Assembly: GCA_001411745.2 (NCBI GenBank)
Contig: LIQB01000013.1
Location: forward strand, 27,763 to 91,762
Direction: 5' to 3'
DNA: 64,000 nt
Source: Psychrobacter glacincola
GTDB lineage: Bacteria > Pseudomonadota > Gammaproteobacteria > Pseudomonadales > Moraxellaceae
This document shows, one piece after another, positions 18,301-27,815 of this stretch. Both the position numbers and the translations under genes were made by a program. Numbering within the stretch: the stretch's first letter is position 1; every line of letters begins with the position of its first letter. Under the pieces are notes generated by a model. The model was not told the origin of the DNA, made no database searches, and worked only from the letters and a program-made list of their open reading frames with translations.

Positions 18301-18392
18301 CGTACGTGTGCTGTTTGAGGGTGAGAGCTATTAATCTATTTATATTTAATGGCACTATTTTTTAATAACAAATCTTTAATAGCACACGTACG
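18301..18392. repeat. Long inverted repeat, 12-bp perfect arms
   Basis: CGTACGTGTGCT at 18301-18312 is the exact reverse complement of AGCACACGTACG at 18381-18392, with 68 AT-rich bases between. It lies between fadB and fadA and could be a transcript hairpin or the remnant of a small element. No target-site duplication is obvious. Confidence 0.6.
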
Positions 18393-18411
18393 ATTATAGT
18401 TGGCTTCATTT

Positions 18412-19704
<1,293 letters not shown>

Positions 19705-19787
19705 TTTTTATCTAATCTCCAAATAGCAGTAAATATTAATAAAGCTGATATTTGTCGATTAAAATTGTACTAATGTCTTGTAAAATG

Positions 19788-19821
19788 AGCGCCTCTCACT
19801 TAATGTTGGAGGCGCTTTTTT
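19788..19821 (+). terminator. Terminator of fadA
   Basis: Stem AGCGCCTC / GAGGCGCT with a 13-base loop and six T residues, 84 bp after the fadA stop. Confidence 0.9.
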
Positions 19822-19938
19822 GTGCCGACAGTAAAATAATATAAGTAATTATGCTAAATCCTAGCATACCGTATTGGTTGAGTAAAAAAGGCTATCAAAA
19901 TTAGAATTTGGTTTACTATAAATGAATGGTGATAGTGC

Positions 19939-21660
19939 ATGGATGATAATAACAAGCGAAGCCAGTATAGGTATAAGAATAAAAATAGAAGCAGAAACAA
20001 AAAAAGAGTAAGCAAAAGGGATAAACAGAAGCGAATACAAAGCCTAAGCGTTAAAGAATCGATCAAACTAAAACTAAAGCAAGTATTCTTGCCATATTTA
20101 GGTCTTAGTATCCTGACCATTCTACTTTTCGGTGCTTTACGTTGGTTGCTAGATATTTATCTAGATATTCTACCTTTAAAGGAAGGCTATTGGGATTTTG
20201 GTATTCCTTTTCTCTTATCTGTTTTAGTCGTTAGTATTTGGATGTGGCCGAGGTACGAGCTTTTGACCTTAAGGTGGGTTAAGCGTAGTAGTTCAGGCTA
20301 CTTTTTTATAACGATGGTTTTAGCATTAGTGATACCGCTCGTTCTCAGCCAAAACTATTTGTCCAAGGCTGCCTACGAAGTTATTGAAGTAAATAGCCTG
20401 AATGATATTCGTCACTATCCAAAGCAAAAGTATTTCAGAGTAAATGATTTTGAGCCACTCAAATTAGAGAGCGTTTCTTATATAGAAACACAAGTAATCA
20501 GTGGACGAAATTTTGACTCAACATTGCATATTGATTATTACATTGCGACGCCATTTATAGCCGCTGAGAATATTTGGCTAGGTTCTAGCTACCACACGAA
20601 ATACGATAATCGTGCAGACCAAAGTATTAAAGACAGTCAATACTCAGCGTTTATTAACGACTCGCGCCATAAGTACGAAGCCAAAGACCTCTCTAATATC
20701 AGCTACTTTAAGAAACTTAAATCATCAAATAGCAGAAATGCTTACTTACACACGATTTCTACGGCTAATAGGCAATCTAATTTGCCACACTTGGTATTAA
20801 TGCCTGAAACAGGATTACTTACTGACAGTTTAGGTCGTGATTTCGTTTGGGGGTTTGGTTCGTTTTTTATTGGTATGGTTCTGTGCTTGTTGCTCGTTCT
20901 CGCAGCAGAATTTGATAGTCAAGAAAAGAAAAGTACGCAAAAACATATACAAAAGCGAAAACATATACAAAAACAAAAGCCCGTAAAAAAACGAGCACCA
21001 GTAAGTGATGTATCAAAGAGCCTAGTAGTTTGGTTTAGAAGTAATAAAGAGCGACCTGCGACGTTGGTGTTAATACTGACCTGTATAGGTGCATTTATAC
21101 TGACCGTATTCATGGGTATGGATATCATTGATCCTTTATCTAGACAGGTAAATAGTGCAGGTGGGTTGACGATGGACGCGCTGCAAGCTGGTAAGCATTG
21201 GCGAGTAGTGACATCGCTTTTTGTACACGCAGGGATTATGCATTTAGTAATGAGTCTAGGGATGCTGTTTGCTACAGGTTATATTTTGGAAAAAGTATTG
21301 GGTCCTATACGTTTTACGATTGCGTTTTTTATATGTGGTATTTTCGCTAATGTTTTAGGGGTGATATATTTTGATATGGACATGGCAGGTGTTTGGGGTG
21401 CTACATTTGGCTTGTTTGGTATCGCGATACCGTTGGTGGCCTTTAAGATTTTTAATAAAAAATATCGAGAGCTATTCGGCGGTACTATCGCTGCGATATT
21501 AATCATTACTTTAACCAGCATGTTCTTTGCATTTATAAACACGCTCAGTTATATGGTGTATTATCTTTTAACCTTGTGTTTTGGTATTGTTTTCGGTGTG
21601 GTCATAGTCATGACTCAAAAACAGTTTTTATTACGTAATGCTAGGCGTCATAATATATAG
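19939..21660 (+). CDS. Rhomboid-fold membrane protein lacking catalytic residues (pseudoprotease)
   Basis: 573-residue membrane protein. A highly basic tail (residues 6-48) leads to three hydrophobic helices (about 52-72, 88-104, 120-137). A soluble domain (about 140-300) precedes another helix (about 303-322) and a Lys/Gln-rich linker (325-352). A C-terminal rhomboid core (372-560) follows. The core keeps the family's WR motif (Trp421-Arg422), His430, His435, the GYILEKVLGP loop and the Gly spacing of the fourth helix. However, the GxSG serine motif reads GVWG (484-487), the oxyanion Asn position is Ser439, and the last helix (534-553) has no His. I infer no proteolysis and possibly a binding or chaperone role. 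ATG at 19939 after GGTGAT. Confidence 0.75.
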   Translation: MDDNNKRSQYRYKNKNRSRNKKRVSKRDKQKRIQSLSVKESIKLKLKQVFLPYLGLSILTILLFGALRWLLDIYLDILPLKEGYWDFGIPFLLSVLVVSIWMWPRYELLTLRWVKRSSSGYFFITMVLALVIPLVLSQNYLSKAAYEVIEVNSLNDIRHYPKQKYFRVNDFEPLKLESVSYIETQVISGRNFDSTLHIDYYIATPFIAAENIWLGSSYHTKYDNRADQSIKDSQYSAFINDSRHKYEAKDLSNISYFKKLKSSNSRNAYLHTISTANRQSNLPHLVLMPETGLLTDSLGRDFVWGFGSFFIGMVLCLLLVLAAEFDSQEKKSTQKHIQKRKHIQKQKPVKKRAPVSDVSKSLVVWFRSNKERPATLVLILTCIGAFILTVFMGMDIIDPLSRQVNSAGGLTMDALQAGKHWRVVTSLFVHAGIMHLVMSLGMLFATGYILEKVLGPIRFTIAFFICGIFANVLGVIYFDMDMAGVWGATFGLFGIAIPLVAFKIFNKKYRELFGGTIAAILIITLTSMFFAFINTLSYMVYYLLTLCFGIVFGVVIVMTQKQFLLRNARRHNI

Positions 21661-21862
21661 TTATTGGCTACTCTTCATTAAGAAACTATATCAAGCAGTA
21701 TGAATCAAACGTGATGAATTGTTATTAATCATTATTAGAGACTATCTCCATTGACGCCCTCAGCAAACTATGACTAAATAAGAGTAAGGCTAATAAAGAC
21801 AATATCAATGATAAAACTAACATAGCCTTTAACAATAAAGTCAGCCGTACAAGGAGTGTGCC

Positions 21863-22438
21863 ATGTCTACTATGATTACCGACCGTACCTATCGAATCGC
21901 TCGCGAAAATACCCAAGCGATGATAATCGATGTTCAAGAACGCTTAACACCGCATATTTATGACCATGAAAACATCGTCAAAAAAACAGTGACGCTTATT
22001 AAAGGTCTACAAGCACTGAATATCCCTATCATGCTCAATGAACAGTATAAAAAAGGGCTCGGCGATACGCTACCTGAAATACGCGAGGTGTTAGAAGGCG
22101 ATAACGCTAAAAGCTTTGAAAAGGTCACCTTTAGCGCTTGTGATAATGATGATTCGTGGCATTATTTAGCGCAGCAAAATCGAAGTATTGTTTTGCTATT
22201 TGGAGTAGAGACACATGTCTGTGTACTACAAACAGCGCTTGATTTGCTAGATAATGGTATGCAGCCCGTCATCATTGGTGATGCGGTCGGCTCACGCTTT
22301 CCGTATGATAAAAAGCAAGCAATACGCCGTATTCGCCGTGCTGGTGGCGTGATTACCACAGTTGAAACCATTCTGTTTGAGCTTTGCCGTAGTAGTCAAG
22401 ACCCTGCGTTTAAAACCATTAGTAACTTGATTAAATAG
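21863..22438 (+). CDS. Isochorismatase-family cysteine hydrolase
   Basis: 191-residue cytoplasmic hydrolase of the isochorismatase-like fold, closest in motif pattern to YcaC-type proteins. The catalytic triad can be read: Asp23 in IIDVQERL, Lys87 in FEKVTFSAC and Cys120 in ETHVCV. A cis-peptide region (LFGVETHVC) precedes the cysteine. The reaction could be hydrolysis of an amide or vinyl ether; the physiological substrate is unknown. AAGGAG seven bases before the ATG supports this start. It is followed by a terminator and appears monocistronic. Confidence 0.9.
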   Translation: MSTMITDRTYRIARENTQAMIIDVQERLTPHIYDHENIVKKTVTLIKGLQALNIPIMLNEQYKKGLGDTLPEIREVLEGDNAKSFEKVTFSACDNDDSWHYLAQQNRSIVLLFGVETHVCVLQTALDLLDNGMQPVIIGDAVGSRFPYDKKQAIRRIRRAGGVITTVETILFELCRSSQDPAFKTISNLIK

Positions 22439-22456
22439 TTCTTTTATTCAAGATAT

Positions 22457-22493
22457 AAAAAATAGCGCTTACTCACATAAGCGCTATTTTTTA
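22457..22493 (+). terminator. Terminator of the isochorismatase-family gene
   Basis: Stem AAAAAATAGCGCTTA / TAAGCGCTATTTTTT with a short CTCACA loop, 18 bp after the stop codon. Confidence 0.9.
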
Positions 22494-22577
22494 TAGTGGT
22501 GTTCATTAGCTATAGGTTGGCATGCTCTTTTATAGCGCTCATAAAATATATAATATAGTCAAGGAATTTTAGAATCG

Positions 22578-22636
22578 CTACAAGGCGACCGACCGCAGAT
22601 AGTACACTGATTACATCTAGGGTGGGTAACACCGTA
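22578..22636 (+). repeat. Possible diverged third copy of the dispersed repeat
   Basis: The first 22 bases match copy B at 17 positions (TACAAGG then A-CGA-CGCAGA). The remaining ~35 match at about half, with one single-base gap. The location, between genes, also fits. This could be chance in part. Confidence 0.35.
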
Positions 22637-22724
22637 GCGGTTTAAAAGTGCTCTAACTATACTTGCTTATGCGTAAAGGTAAAATGAAGCGCTATATCTT
22701 CGTAGAAAAATTAAGAGAAAATTT

Positions 22725-23354
22725 ATGCCATCAACCAAACCCCTTTTATTAACCAACCCAACGCTTGCCTCAAACATTGATATAGATCATGTCACTCATT
22801 TCTTATTAGAGCTTGATGCGCTTAAACGTATCAATCGTCGTAGCTATGTGACGCATACCACACGCAAAGAAAACTCTGCCGAACATTCATGGCATTTAGC
22901 GATGGCGTGCTGGTCTATTGCTGAACAGTTTGAGCTAGATGTCAATCATGAAAAACTACTCAAGATGGCATTGGTACATGACTTGGGTGAGATTGACGCA
23001 GGCGATACGTTTTTATTCGCAAATAGTCGTAGCGAGGCGCACATTGAAGAACGTGCAGGCATTGCTCGATTGCAAGCTGAGCGTGGCAATGGCATCATGG
23101 ATTTAAATGAGATTTGGGAAGAGCAGGAGACGGGTAGCAGCAATGAAAGTCAGCTGCTTAGAGTGGTTGATCGCTTATTGCCGTTTTTATTGAATTTAAA
23201 TACCAATGGGGAAACATGGATTGATGCTAACGTCACGTGCTCGCAAGTGACTACAGCACTTGCTTTTATCAAAGACAGCTTTCCTCCCATTCATGATTGG
23301 CTATCAAAAAATATCGACTATGCGACCCAGCAAGGGTGGTTGATTGATGCTTAA
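22725..23354 (+). CDS. HD-domain metal-dependent phosphohydrolase (YfbR/HDDC2-like)
   Basis: 209-residue HD-superfamily protein. Metal-binding residues are visible: His54 (NSAEHSWH), the His85-Asp86 pair (ALVHDLGEIDAGD) and a distal Asp in VVDRLLPF. The pattern ENSAEHSW...HDLGEIDAGDT is characteristic of the YfbR/HDDC2 group, some of which are 5'-deoxynucleotidases acting on dNMPs. That activity is inferred from the family. The N-terminal helix (about 20-40) is typical. No partner genes lie nearby and a weakly purine-rich AGAGAAAATTT precedes the start. Confidence 0.88.
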   Translation: MPSTKPLLLTNPTLASNIDIDHVTHFLLELDALKRINRRSYVTHTTRKENSAEHSWHLAMACWSIAEQFELDVNHEKLLKMALVHDLGEIDAGDTFLFANSRSEAHIEERAGIARLQAERGNGIMDLNEIWEEQETGSSNESQLLRVVDRLLPFLLNLNTNGETWIDANVTCSQVTTALAFIKDSFPPIHDWLSKNIDYATQQGWLIDA

Positions 23355-23471
23355 ATAGAGCCATTATTTTGCCGTTTACATGTTTGCAAATATTCATCTT
23401 TTTCAACTAGTAAAGCATTTAGAATTAGCTAAATGAGCGATTAAGTACATTATAGAGAGAGAGAGTATTAA

Positions 23472-24077
23472 ATGAGAATCACTGGCACTTATAAGGTTTT
23501 TGCTAAATCGCTCGTCTTTGTTAGCCTATTAACTTTGGCGCAACTAACTCAGGCTGCCGCACCTATTAGTAATGGTGACAAGTTGGCGCACGATGCCAAA
23601 AAACAGATCGGCATTACCACCAGCTATGATCCTGCTTACCGCAAGTTGGATTTTCCGCGTGGCGATGTACCGATAGAAACTGGCGTCTGTACCGATGTTA
23701 TCGTCCGTGCTTATCGCTTGCAAAATATAGATCTACAGCAATTAGTCAACCATGATATGAAGTCAAATTGGTCGGCTTATCCAAAGACTTGGGGGCTGAA
23801 ATCAACCGATAAGAATATCGACCATCGCCGAGTGCCCAATCTTGAAGTGTTTTTTGCGCGTCACGCAAAGACATTATCGACGACTGATAAAGCCAGTTTT
23901 CAAGCAGGCGATGTGGTGACGTGGCGGCTACCGAATGGTAATTTGCCGCATACAGGTATCGTCTCTGATAAAGTCGCTGCGGATGGTACACCGCTGATTA
24001 TTCACAATATCGGACGTGGTACGCAAGAAGAAAACATCTTATTTGCTTATCCTATTCTCAAACACTTTCGTTATTAA
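23472..24077 (+). CDS. DUF1287 secreted protein
   Basis: 201-residue exported protein. A signal peptide (residues 1-29, cleavage probable after QAAA) is followed by a DUF1287 domain. Family marks are GDKLAHDAKKQIG, YDPAYRKLDFPRGDVPIETGVCTDVIVRAYR with Cys73, DHRRVPNLEVFF, GDVVTWRL, LPHTGIV with His160 and IIHNIGRGTQEENIL with His178. The Cys/His arrangement is compatible with a papain/NlpC-like fold, so an amidase or peptidase acting on the cell wall is a reasonable guess. The activity is not established. The run GAGAGAGAGAG lies just upstream of the start. A MITE-like element sits 19 bp after the stop. Confidence 0.85.
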   Translation: MRITGTYKVFAKSLVFVSLLTLAQLTQAAAPISNGDKLAHDAKKQIGITTSYDPAYRKLDFPRGDVPIETGVCTDVIVRAYRLQNIDLQQLVNHDMKSNWSAYPKTWGLKSTDKNIDHRRVPNLEVFFARHAKTLSTTDKASFQAGDVVTWRLPNGNLPHTGIVSDKVAADGTPLIIHNIGRGTQEENILFAYPILKHFRY

Positions 24078-24096
24078 CTACTTTCATTATTAACTA

Positions 24097-24266
24097 GGGT
24101 GTGTCATCAATTAGATTATGAGGCTTAAAATGAGAAAAGTTGTAGATAAACAAGGAAGAAATTGCCGTTAATATGAATATATTGACAAGATTTCTGACGA
24201 TGTTTAGCAAAATTTAGCCATTTTAAGACCACTAAATGTATTCATGTGCTAATTGATGACACGCCC
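24097..24266. mobile_element. MITE-like non-autonomous element, 170 bp
   Basis: Terminal inverted repeats of 18 bp with one mismatch: GGGTGTGTCATCAATTAG on the left and CTAATTGATGACACGCCC on the right. The element is flanked by TA on both sides, consistent with a TA target duplication. It encodes no ORF, and the AT-rich interior has no further symmetry. It lies between the DUF1287 gene and the shared terminator of psd. Structure is that of a miniature inverted-repeat transposable element; the parent transposon family cannot be named from the ends alone. Confidence 0.75.
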
Positions 24267-24298
24267 TAATATGTTGCGATAAGATAATTACCCACAAT

Positions 24299-24346
24299 AA
24301 AAAGCTCAGTTCAGCATAAATTAGGATGCTGAACTGAGCTTTTTTG
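24299..24346. terminator. Bidirectional terminator beside psd
   Basis: Long perfect stem, AAAAGCTCAGTTCAGCAT against its complement, with an 8-base loop and T-run. It sits between convergent genes, 19 bp past the psd stop. Confidence 0.9.
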
Positions 24347-24364
24347 AGTCGTTAAATCGCTTGT

Positions 24365-25201
24365 CTATTGAGTGTTAGCGACACCCAGTAGTTGTCCCAT
24401 TTTTACCACACTATCGGCTTGCATACTGTCTTGCCAATCTGCTTTTGCGCCTCTTGGTAGAATGACAATTGCGGTTGAGCCTAAATAAAAACGACCCAGC
24501 TCATCGCCTTTTTCAAAGCTCATATTGTGCTCAGCTTCTTGAATATCATCAGTGCGGGCAATTTTACCAGTCGCCACCGTTTCGATACCAGCGACAATCA
24601 TTGCCCCAACCATCACCACCGCTGCTTTACCATATGCTGTATCAAACAGACAAACCAAGCGTTCATTACGCGCAAATAAGTCTGGCACATTTGCCGCCGT
24701 AGTATTGTTGACCGAAAATAGCGTGCCCGGTACATAACGGGTTTTGGTCAGAGTGCCGGCGAAGGGCATATGTACACGGTGATAGTTACTGGGGGCAAGA
24801 TAAACCGTCGCAAAACTGCCATCCGCAAAATAGCGCCCATCTTCACTGTCAGCAAGCAGTTGACCAACATCATAATAGCGCCCTTTTGCTTGGAGCAATT
24901 TATGGTCGTCAATTTGACCCAACTGCGAGATAATACCATCGGCAGGACTGACGATACCATGAGGCGTCATGTCGATAGGGCGCGCGTCTTCTTTTAGCTC
25001 ACGGGTAAAAAAGTCATTAAAGCTCTCATAGGCGTTGAGACTTTGGCGCTCATACTCGTCCAAGCTGACGTTGTAGGCTTTAGCAAAGCTACGGATAAAC
25101 GTGCGTTTAACATAAGGATGGCGGCTAGCGGCTAGACGCCCAGCAACTTTACTCAGTTGCTGCTGCGGGACAAGCTGTTGTAAAGTAGTGAATACATTCA
25201 T
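24365..25201 (-). CDS. psd: Phosphatidylserine decarboxylase proenzyme
   Basis: 278-residue proenzyme that decarboxylates phosphatidylserine to phosphatidylethanolamine at the inner membrane. It self-cleaves at the LGST motif (240-243 in this numbering) to form a pyruvoyl group on Ser242. The PADG motif holding the Asp of the self-cleavage triad is near residue 85-89, and His141 lies in NYHRVHMP. I prefer the start at 25201 (MNVFTTLQQLVPQQQ), which aligns with the E. coli N-terminus. An in-frame ATG at 25246 would add 15 hydrophobic residues, and neither has a strong ribosome-binding site. dtd is divergent upstream. Confidence 0.95.
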   Translation of the reverse strand: MNVFTTLQQLVPQQQLSKVAGRLAASRHPYVKRTFIRSFAKAYNVSLDEYERQSLNAYESFNDFFTRELKEDARPIDMTPHGIVSPADGIISQLGQIDDHKLLQAKGRYYDVGQLLADSEDGRYFADGSFATVYLAPSNYHRVHMPFAGTLTKTRYVPGTLFSVNNTTAANVPDLFARNERLVCLFDTAYGKAAVVMVGAMIVAGIETVATGKIARTDDIQEAEHNMSFEKGDELGRFYLGSTAIVILPRGAKADWQDSMQADSVVKMGQLLGVANTQ

Positions 25202-25313
25202 AATGAGGCTACCAAAATAGGGTGTGATGTAATAATTAATAAGCAAGAGAATGGCCGTATTTTATCATGGACGGCGTATTATTGTATGGGCATAATTGGT
25301 AAGGAGTCCGTAA

Positions 25314-25769
25314 ATGAAAGCACTTATACAGCGCGTACGCCGTGCTAGTGTTACCGTCGATGCGCAGTGTGTTGGTACGATTGAGCAAGGCATATTGGCT
25401 TATATTGGTTTAGGGCCTGATGACGACCTAACAAGCGCCCAGCGAATGGTGGATAAAATCCTCACCTATCGTATTTTTGACAATGATGATGATCCTGCCA
25501 AGTACGGCAAACTGGATAAAAATGTCCAGCAAGTTGGTGGCGGACTGTTATTGGTATCACAGTTTACGCTAATGGCAAAAACAGACAAGGGTCGTCGCCC
25601 TGACTTTGGTGGTGCGATGGCACCTGATGCGGCGCAAGCGTTGTTTGCGCAATTGGTCGCTTATGCCAACACGCAACATTCAAACGTGGCAACTGGTCAG
25701 TTTGGCGCTAATATGCAAGTGTCGAGCGTCAATGATGGGCCATTGAATTTCTTGTTAGAAGTGAATTGA
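25314..25769 (+). CDS. dtd: D-aminoacyl-tRNA deacylase
   Basis: 151-residue proofreading enzyme that removes D-amino acids (and glycine mischarged on tRNA-Ala) from tRNA. The two active-site signatures are visible: SQFTLMA (about 83-89) and the C-terminal cis-Gly-Pro motif, here NDGPLNFLLE where E. coli has GPVTFLL. The N-terminus MKALIQRVRRASVTVD is characteristic. AAGGAG stands eight bases before the ATG. Complete and of normal length. phoB follows after 156 bp, with a Pho box in between. Confidence 0.97.
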   Translation: MKALIQRVRRASVTVDAQCVGTIEQGILAYIGLGPDDDLTSAQRMVDKILTYRIFDNDDDPAKYGKLDKNVQQVGGGLLLVSQFTLMAKTDKGRRPDFGGAMAPDAAQALFAQLVAYANTQHSNVATGQFGANMQVSSVNDGPLNFLLEVN

Positions 25770-25819
25770 GTAAACTAAGCATTAGCCGTCACGAGACTTA
25801 TGAAGTGCTTAAAAGTTGA

Positions 25820-25841
25820 ATGTCATTAAACTGTCATAATT
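25820..25841 (+). promoter_or_regulatory. Pho box upstream of phoB
   Basis: Two 11-bp direct repeats, aTGTCATtaaa and cTGTCATaatt, matching the CTGTCAT-N4 half-site pattern of PhoB binding. It lies about 85 bp before the phoB start, so phoB-phoR is probably autoregulated. Confidence 0.8.
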
Positions 25842-25925
25842 ACCCCGTTTAATAGGGAGTAGCAGGCGAGCATTTATCGCCTTTTTTGTCAGCTAAATGT
25901 TGTCCTCTAACACTGAGAATGCCGT

Positions 25926-26630
25926 ATGTATAATGAGCAAATTTTGATTGTTGAAGATGAACCTGCGATTCGTGAAATGATCGTCATGACGCTAGAGATG
26001 GCGGGATTTGATAGTCTGCAGGCAGCGGATGTATCTGAGGCGCACCAACAAGTGGTCGATCACCGCCCTGCGCTGATTTTGCTAGATTGGATGCTGCCTG
26101 GTGATAAAAGTGGCATTGATTTTTGCCGATTGCTCAAAAACGATGAGCTACTCGCTGAGATACCAGTCATTATGTTGACGGCTAAAAGTGAAGAGGACAG
26201 CAAGGTGCATGGCCTTGACGCTGGGGCTGATGATTATATGACCAAGCCTTTTTCGACACGTGAGTTAATATCCAGAATCAAAGCAGTATTGCGTCGTAGT
26301 AACGCGCTCAGTAGTGATAAACCTATCGAAATCGGCAATTTGAGCCTTGATCCCAAAAGTCAGCGAGTGACAGCGGCTGGTAAAGTGGTTGATGTTGGTC
26401 CTACGGAATATCGATTATTGGCATTTTTTATGAGTCACCCAGAGCGTGCCTATACGCGGACGCAGCTGCTAGACCAAGTATGGGGCGGTAATGTATATAT
26501 CGAAGATAGAACCATTGATGTGCATATCAAACGTTTGCGGACATTATTACGACCGCATCAATGTGATACGTTGATACAGACAGTACGCGGGACAGGCTAT
26601 CGATTTTCTAGCTTTATTGAACCAATTTAA
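25926..26630 (+). CDS. phoB: Phosphate regulon response regulator PhoB
   Basis: 234-residue OmpR-class regulator. The receiver domain has acidic pocket residues in VEDEPAI, the phosphorylated Asp in LLDWMLPG (about residue 57) and Lys in DDYMTKPFS. The C-terminal winged-helix domain (about 135-232) shows VGPTEYRLLAFFMSHPERAYTRTQLLDQVWGGNVYIEDRTIDVHIKRLR, shortened here as key words: GPTEYRLL, YIEDRTIDVHIKRLR. Those features are those of PhoB rather than other OmpR members. It activates phosphate-scavenging genes under low phosphate. A Pho box precedes it and phoR follows 81 bp downstream. Confidence 0.96.
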   Translation: MYNEQILIVEDEPAIREMIVMTLEMAGFDSLQAADVSEAHQQVVDHRPALILLDWMLPGDKSGIDFCRLLKNDELLAEIPVIMLTAKSEEDSKVHGLDAGADDYMTKPFSTRELISRIKAVLRRSNALSSDKPIEIGNLSLDPKSQRVTAAGKVVDVGPTEYRLLAFFMSHPERAYTRTQLLDQVWGGNVYIEDRTIDVHIKRLRTLLRPHQCDTLIQTVRGTGYRFSSFIEPI

Positions 26631-26711
26631 CGGACGGTTTTTTATTCGCTATAAAAGCAGTATGTCAATCGTAGCACAGTGAGAAACGGCGAATAGTGAT
26701 AAGGATGATGG

Positions 26712-27815
26712 ATGAACACCCTAATATCGGCTCAAGGCGACCAACAAAATAAGTCACTGCTAGCGACTCAGCAGAATACAACGGATCAACTCAAAAAAAT
26801 TAGAAGCGCACTACGCGCATTGCGTGATGCGGTGGTTTTGCTCAATGACGATGATGGGCTCGAATGGTGGAATCAGGCCGCCGAAGATTTAATGTTGTTA
26901 CAGTTGTCAGATAAAGGTAAGTGCATTTTTGACTTTATTAGTGCGCCTGAATTTCGTCAGTATTATCAGGCGACGACCAACCCTAACGATGGTGCTCAGG
27001 ATGGTGTGCACATTGTCTCGTGGCGCGCGCCCAAGCGTTATCTAAAGTGTGAGCTCACGCCTTTTGGCGATGAGAAGCTGCTCATTATTTATGATGTGAC
27101 GCGCTTGCATCATTTGGAGGAGATGCGCCGCGATTTTGTGGCGAATGTCTCGCATGAGTTACGCACACCGTTGACCGTCATGATGGGCTATCTAGAAAAT
27201 TTTTCGGATCAGCCAGATATGCCGCCGCATTGGAAGCGCGGGTTTGAGCTGATGAGCCAACAGACTGCGCGTATGAATAGAATTGTAAATGACTTATTGC
27301 TGTTATCTCGCATCGAAATCGAAGAAACCCATGAGCTCAGTTATATTGATATGACCAAGCTGCTGACCCATGTTTATGATGATGCGCAAGCGTACAATCA
27401 AGAGTATGGGCATACCATTCACTTGCAGATAGATACTTATGACGGACTGTATGGCTCAGAGATGTATCTAAATAGCGCGCTTTCTAATCTGGTGATTAAT
27501 GCCATCAAATACACGCCCAAGGGCGGTAATATCGCCATTAGTTGGACAAAAACGTCAGAAGGTTGCCGATTTGCCGTCGAAGACAACGGTATTGGTATTG
27601 CACCTGAGCATATCGCACGGTTGACGGAGCGCTTTTATCGTATTGATAAAGGTCGTAGTCGGGCGACTGGCGGCACAGGGCTAGGTTTGGCAATCGTTAA
27701 ACACGTTTTATATCAGCATGAAGCCAATTTACAAATTGAATCAGTAGAAGGGGTAGGCTCGACGTTCAGCATGGTATTTCCAGCTGCCCACATTAGATCA
27801 GCTGCGATACCCTAA
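26712..27815 (+). CDS. phoR: Phosphate regulon sensor kinase PhoR, without membrane segments
   Basis: 367-residue sensor histidine kinase partnering PhoB. A PAS-like domain (about 32-128, with [19 protein letters not shown] and [14 protein letters not shown]) leads to the DHp helix with phospho-accepting His148 in [14 protein letters not shown]. The ATPase domain carries N box [15 protein letters not shown]1 DNGIGI and G2 [10 protein letters not shown]. coli PhoR has two N-terminal membrane helices that are absent here. The first 30 residues are Gln/Asn-rich, and an in-frame TGA two codons before the ATG rules out an extension in this frame. AAGGA precedes the start. The protein is probably cytoplasmic or membrane-recruited. 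It ends overlapping the convergent M23 gene by 4 bp. Confidence 0.93.
   Translation: MNTLISAQGDQQNKSLLATQQNTTDQLKKIRSALRALRDAVVLLNDDDGLEWWNQAAEDLMLLQLSDKGKCIFDFISAPEFRQYYQATTNPNDGAQDGVHIVSWRAPKRYLKCELTPFGDEKLLIIYDVTRLHHLEEMRRDFVANVSHELRTPLTVMMGYLENFSDQPDMPPHWKRGFELMSQQTARMNRIVNDLLLLSRIEIEETHELSYIDMTKLLTHVYDDAQAYNQEYGHTIHLQIDTYDGLYGSEMYLNSALSNLVINAIKYTPKGGNIAISWTKTSEGCRFAVEDNGIGIAPEHIARLTERFYRIDKGRSRATGGTGLGLAIVKHVLYQHEANLQIESVEGVGSTFSMVFPAAHIRSAAIP

Noticed and set aside
26631..26711. PhoR frameshift hiding a TM-containing N-terminus
   Set aside because: The 81-bp gap after phoB is far too short for the ~60-residue TM region, and an in-frame TGA precedes the ATG, so absence of TM segments is real in this sequence.
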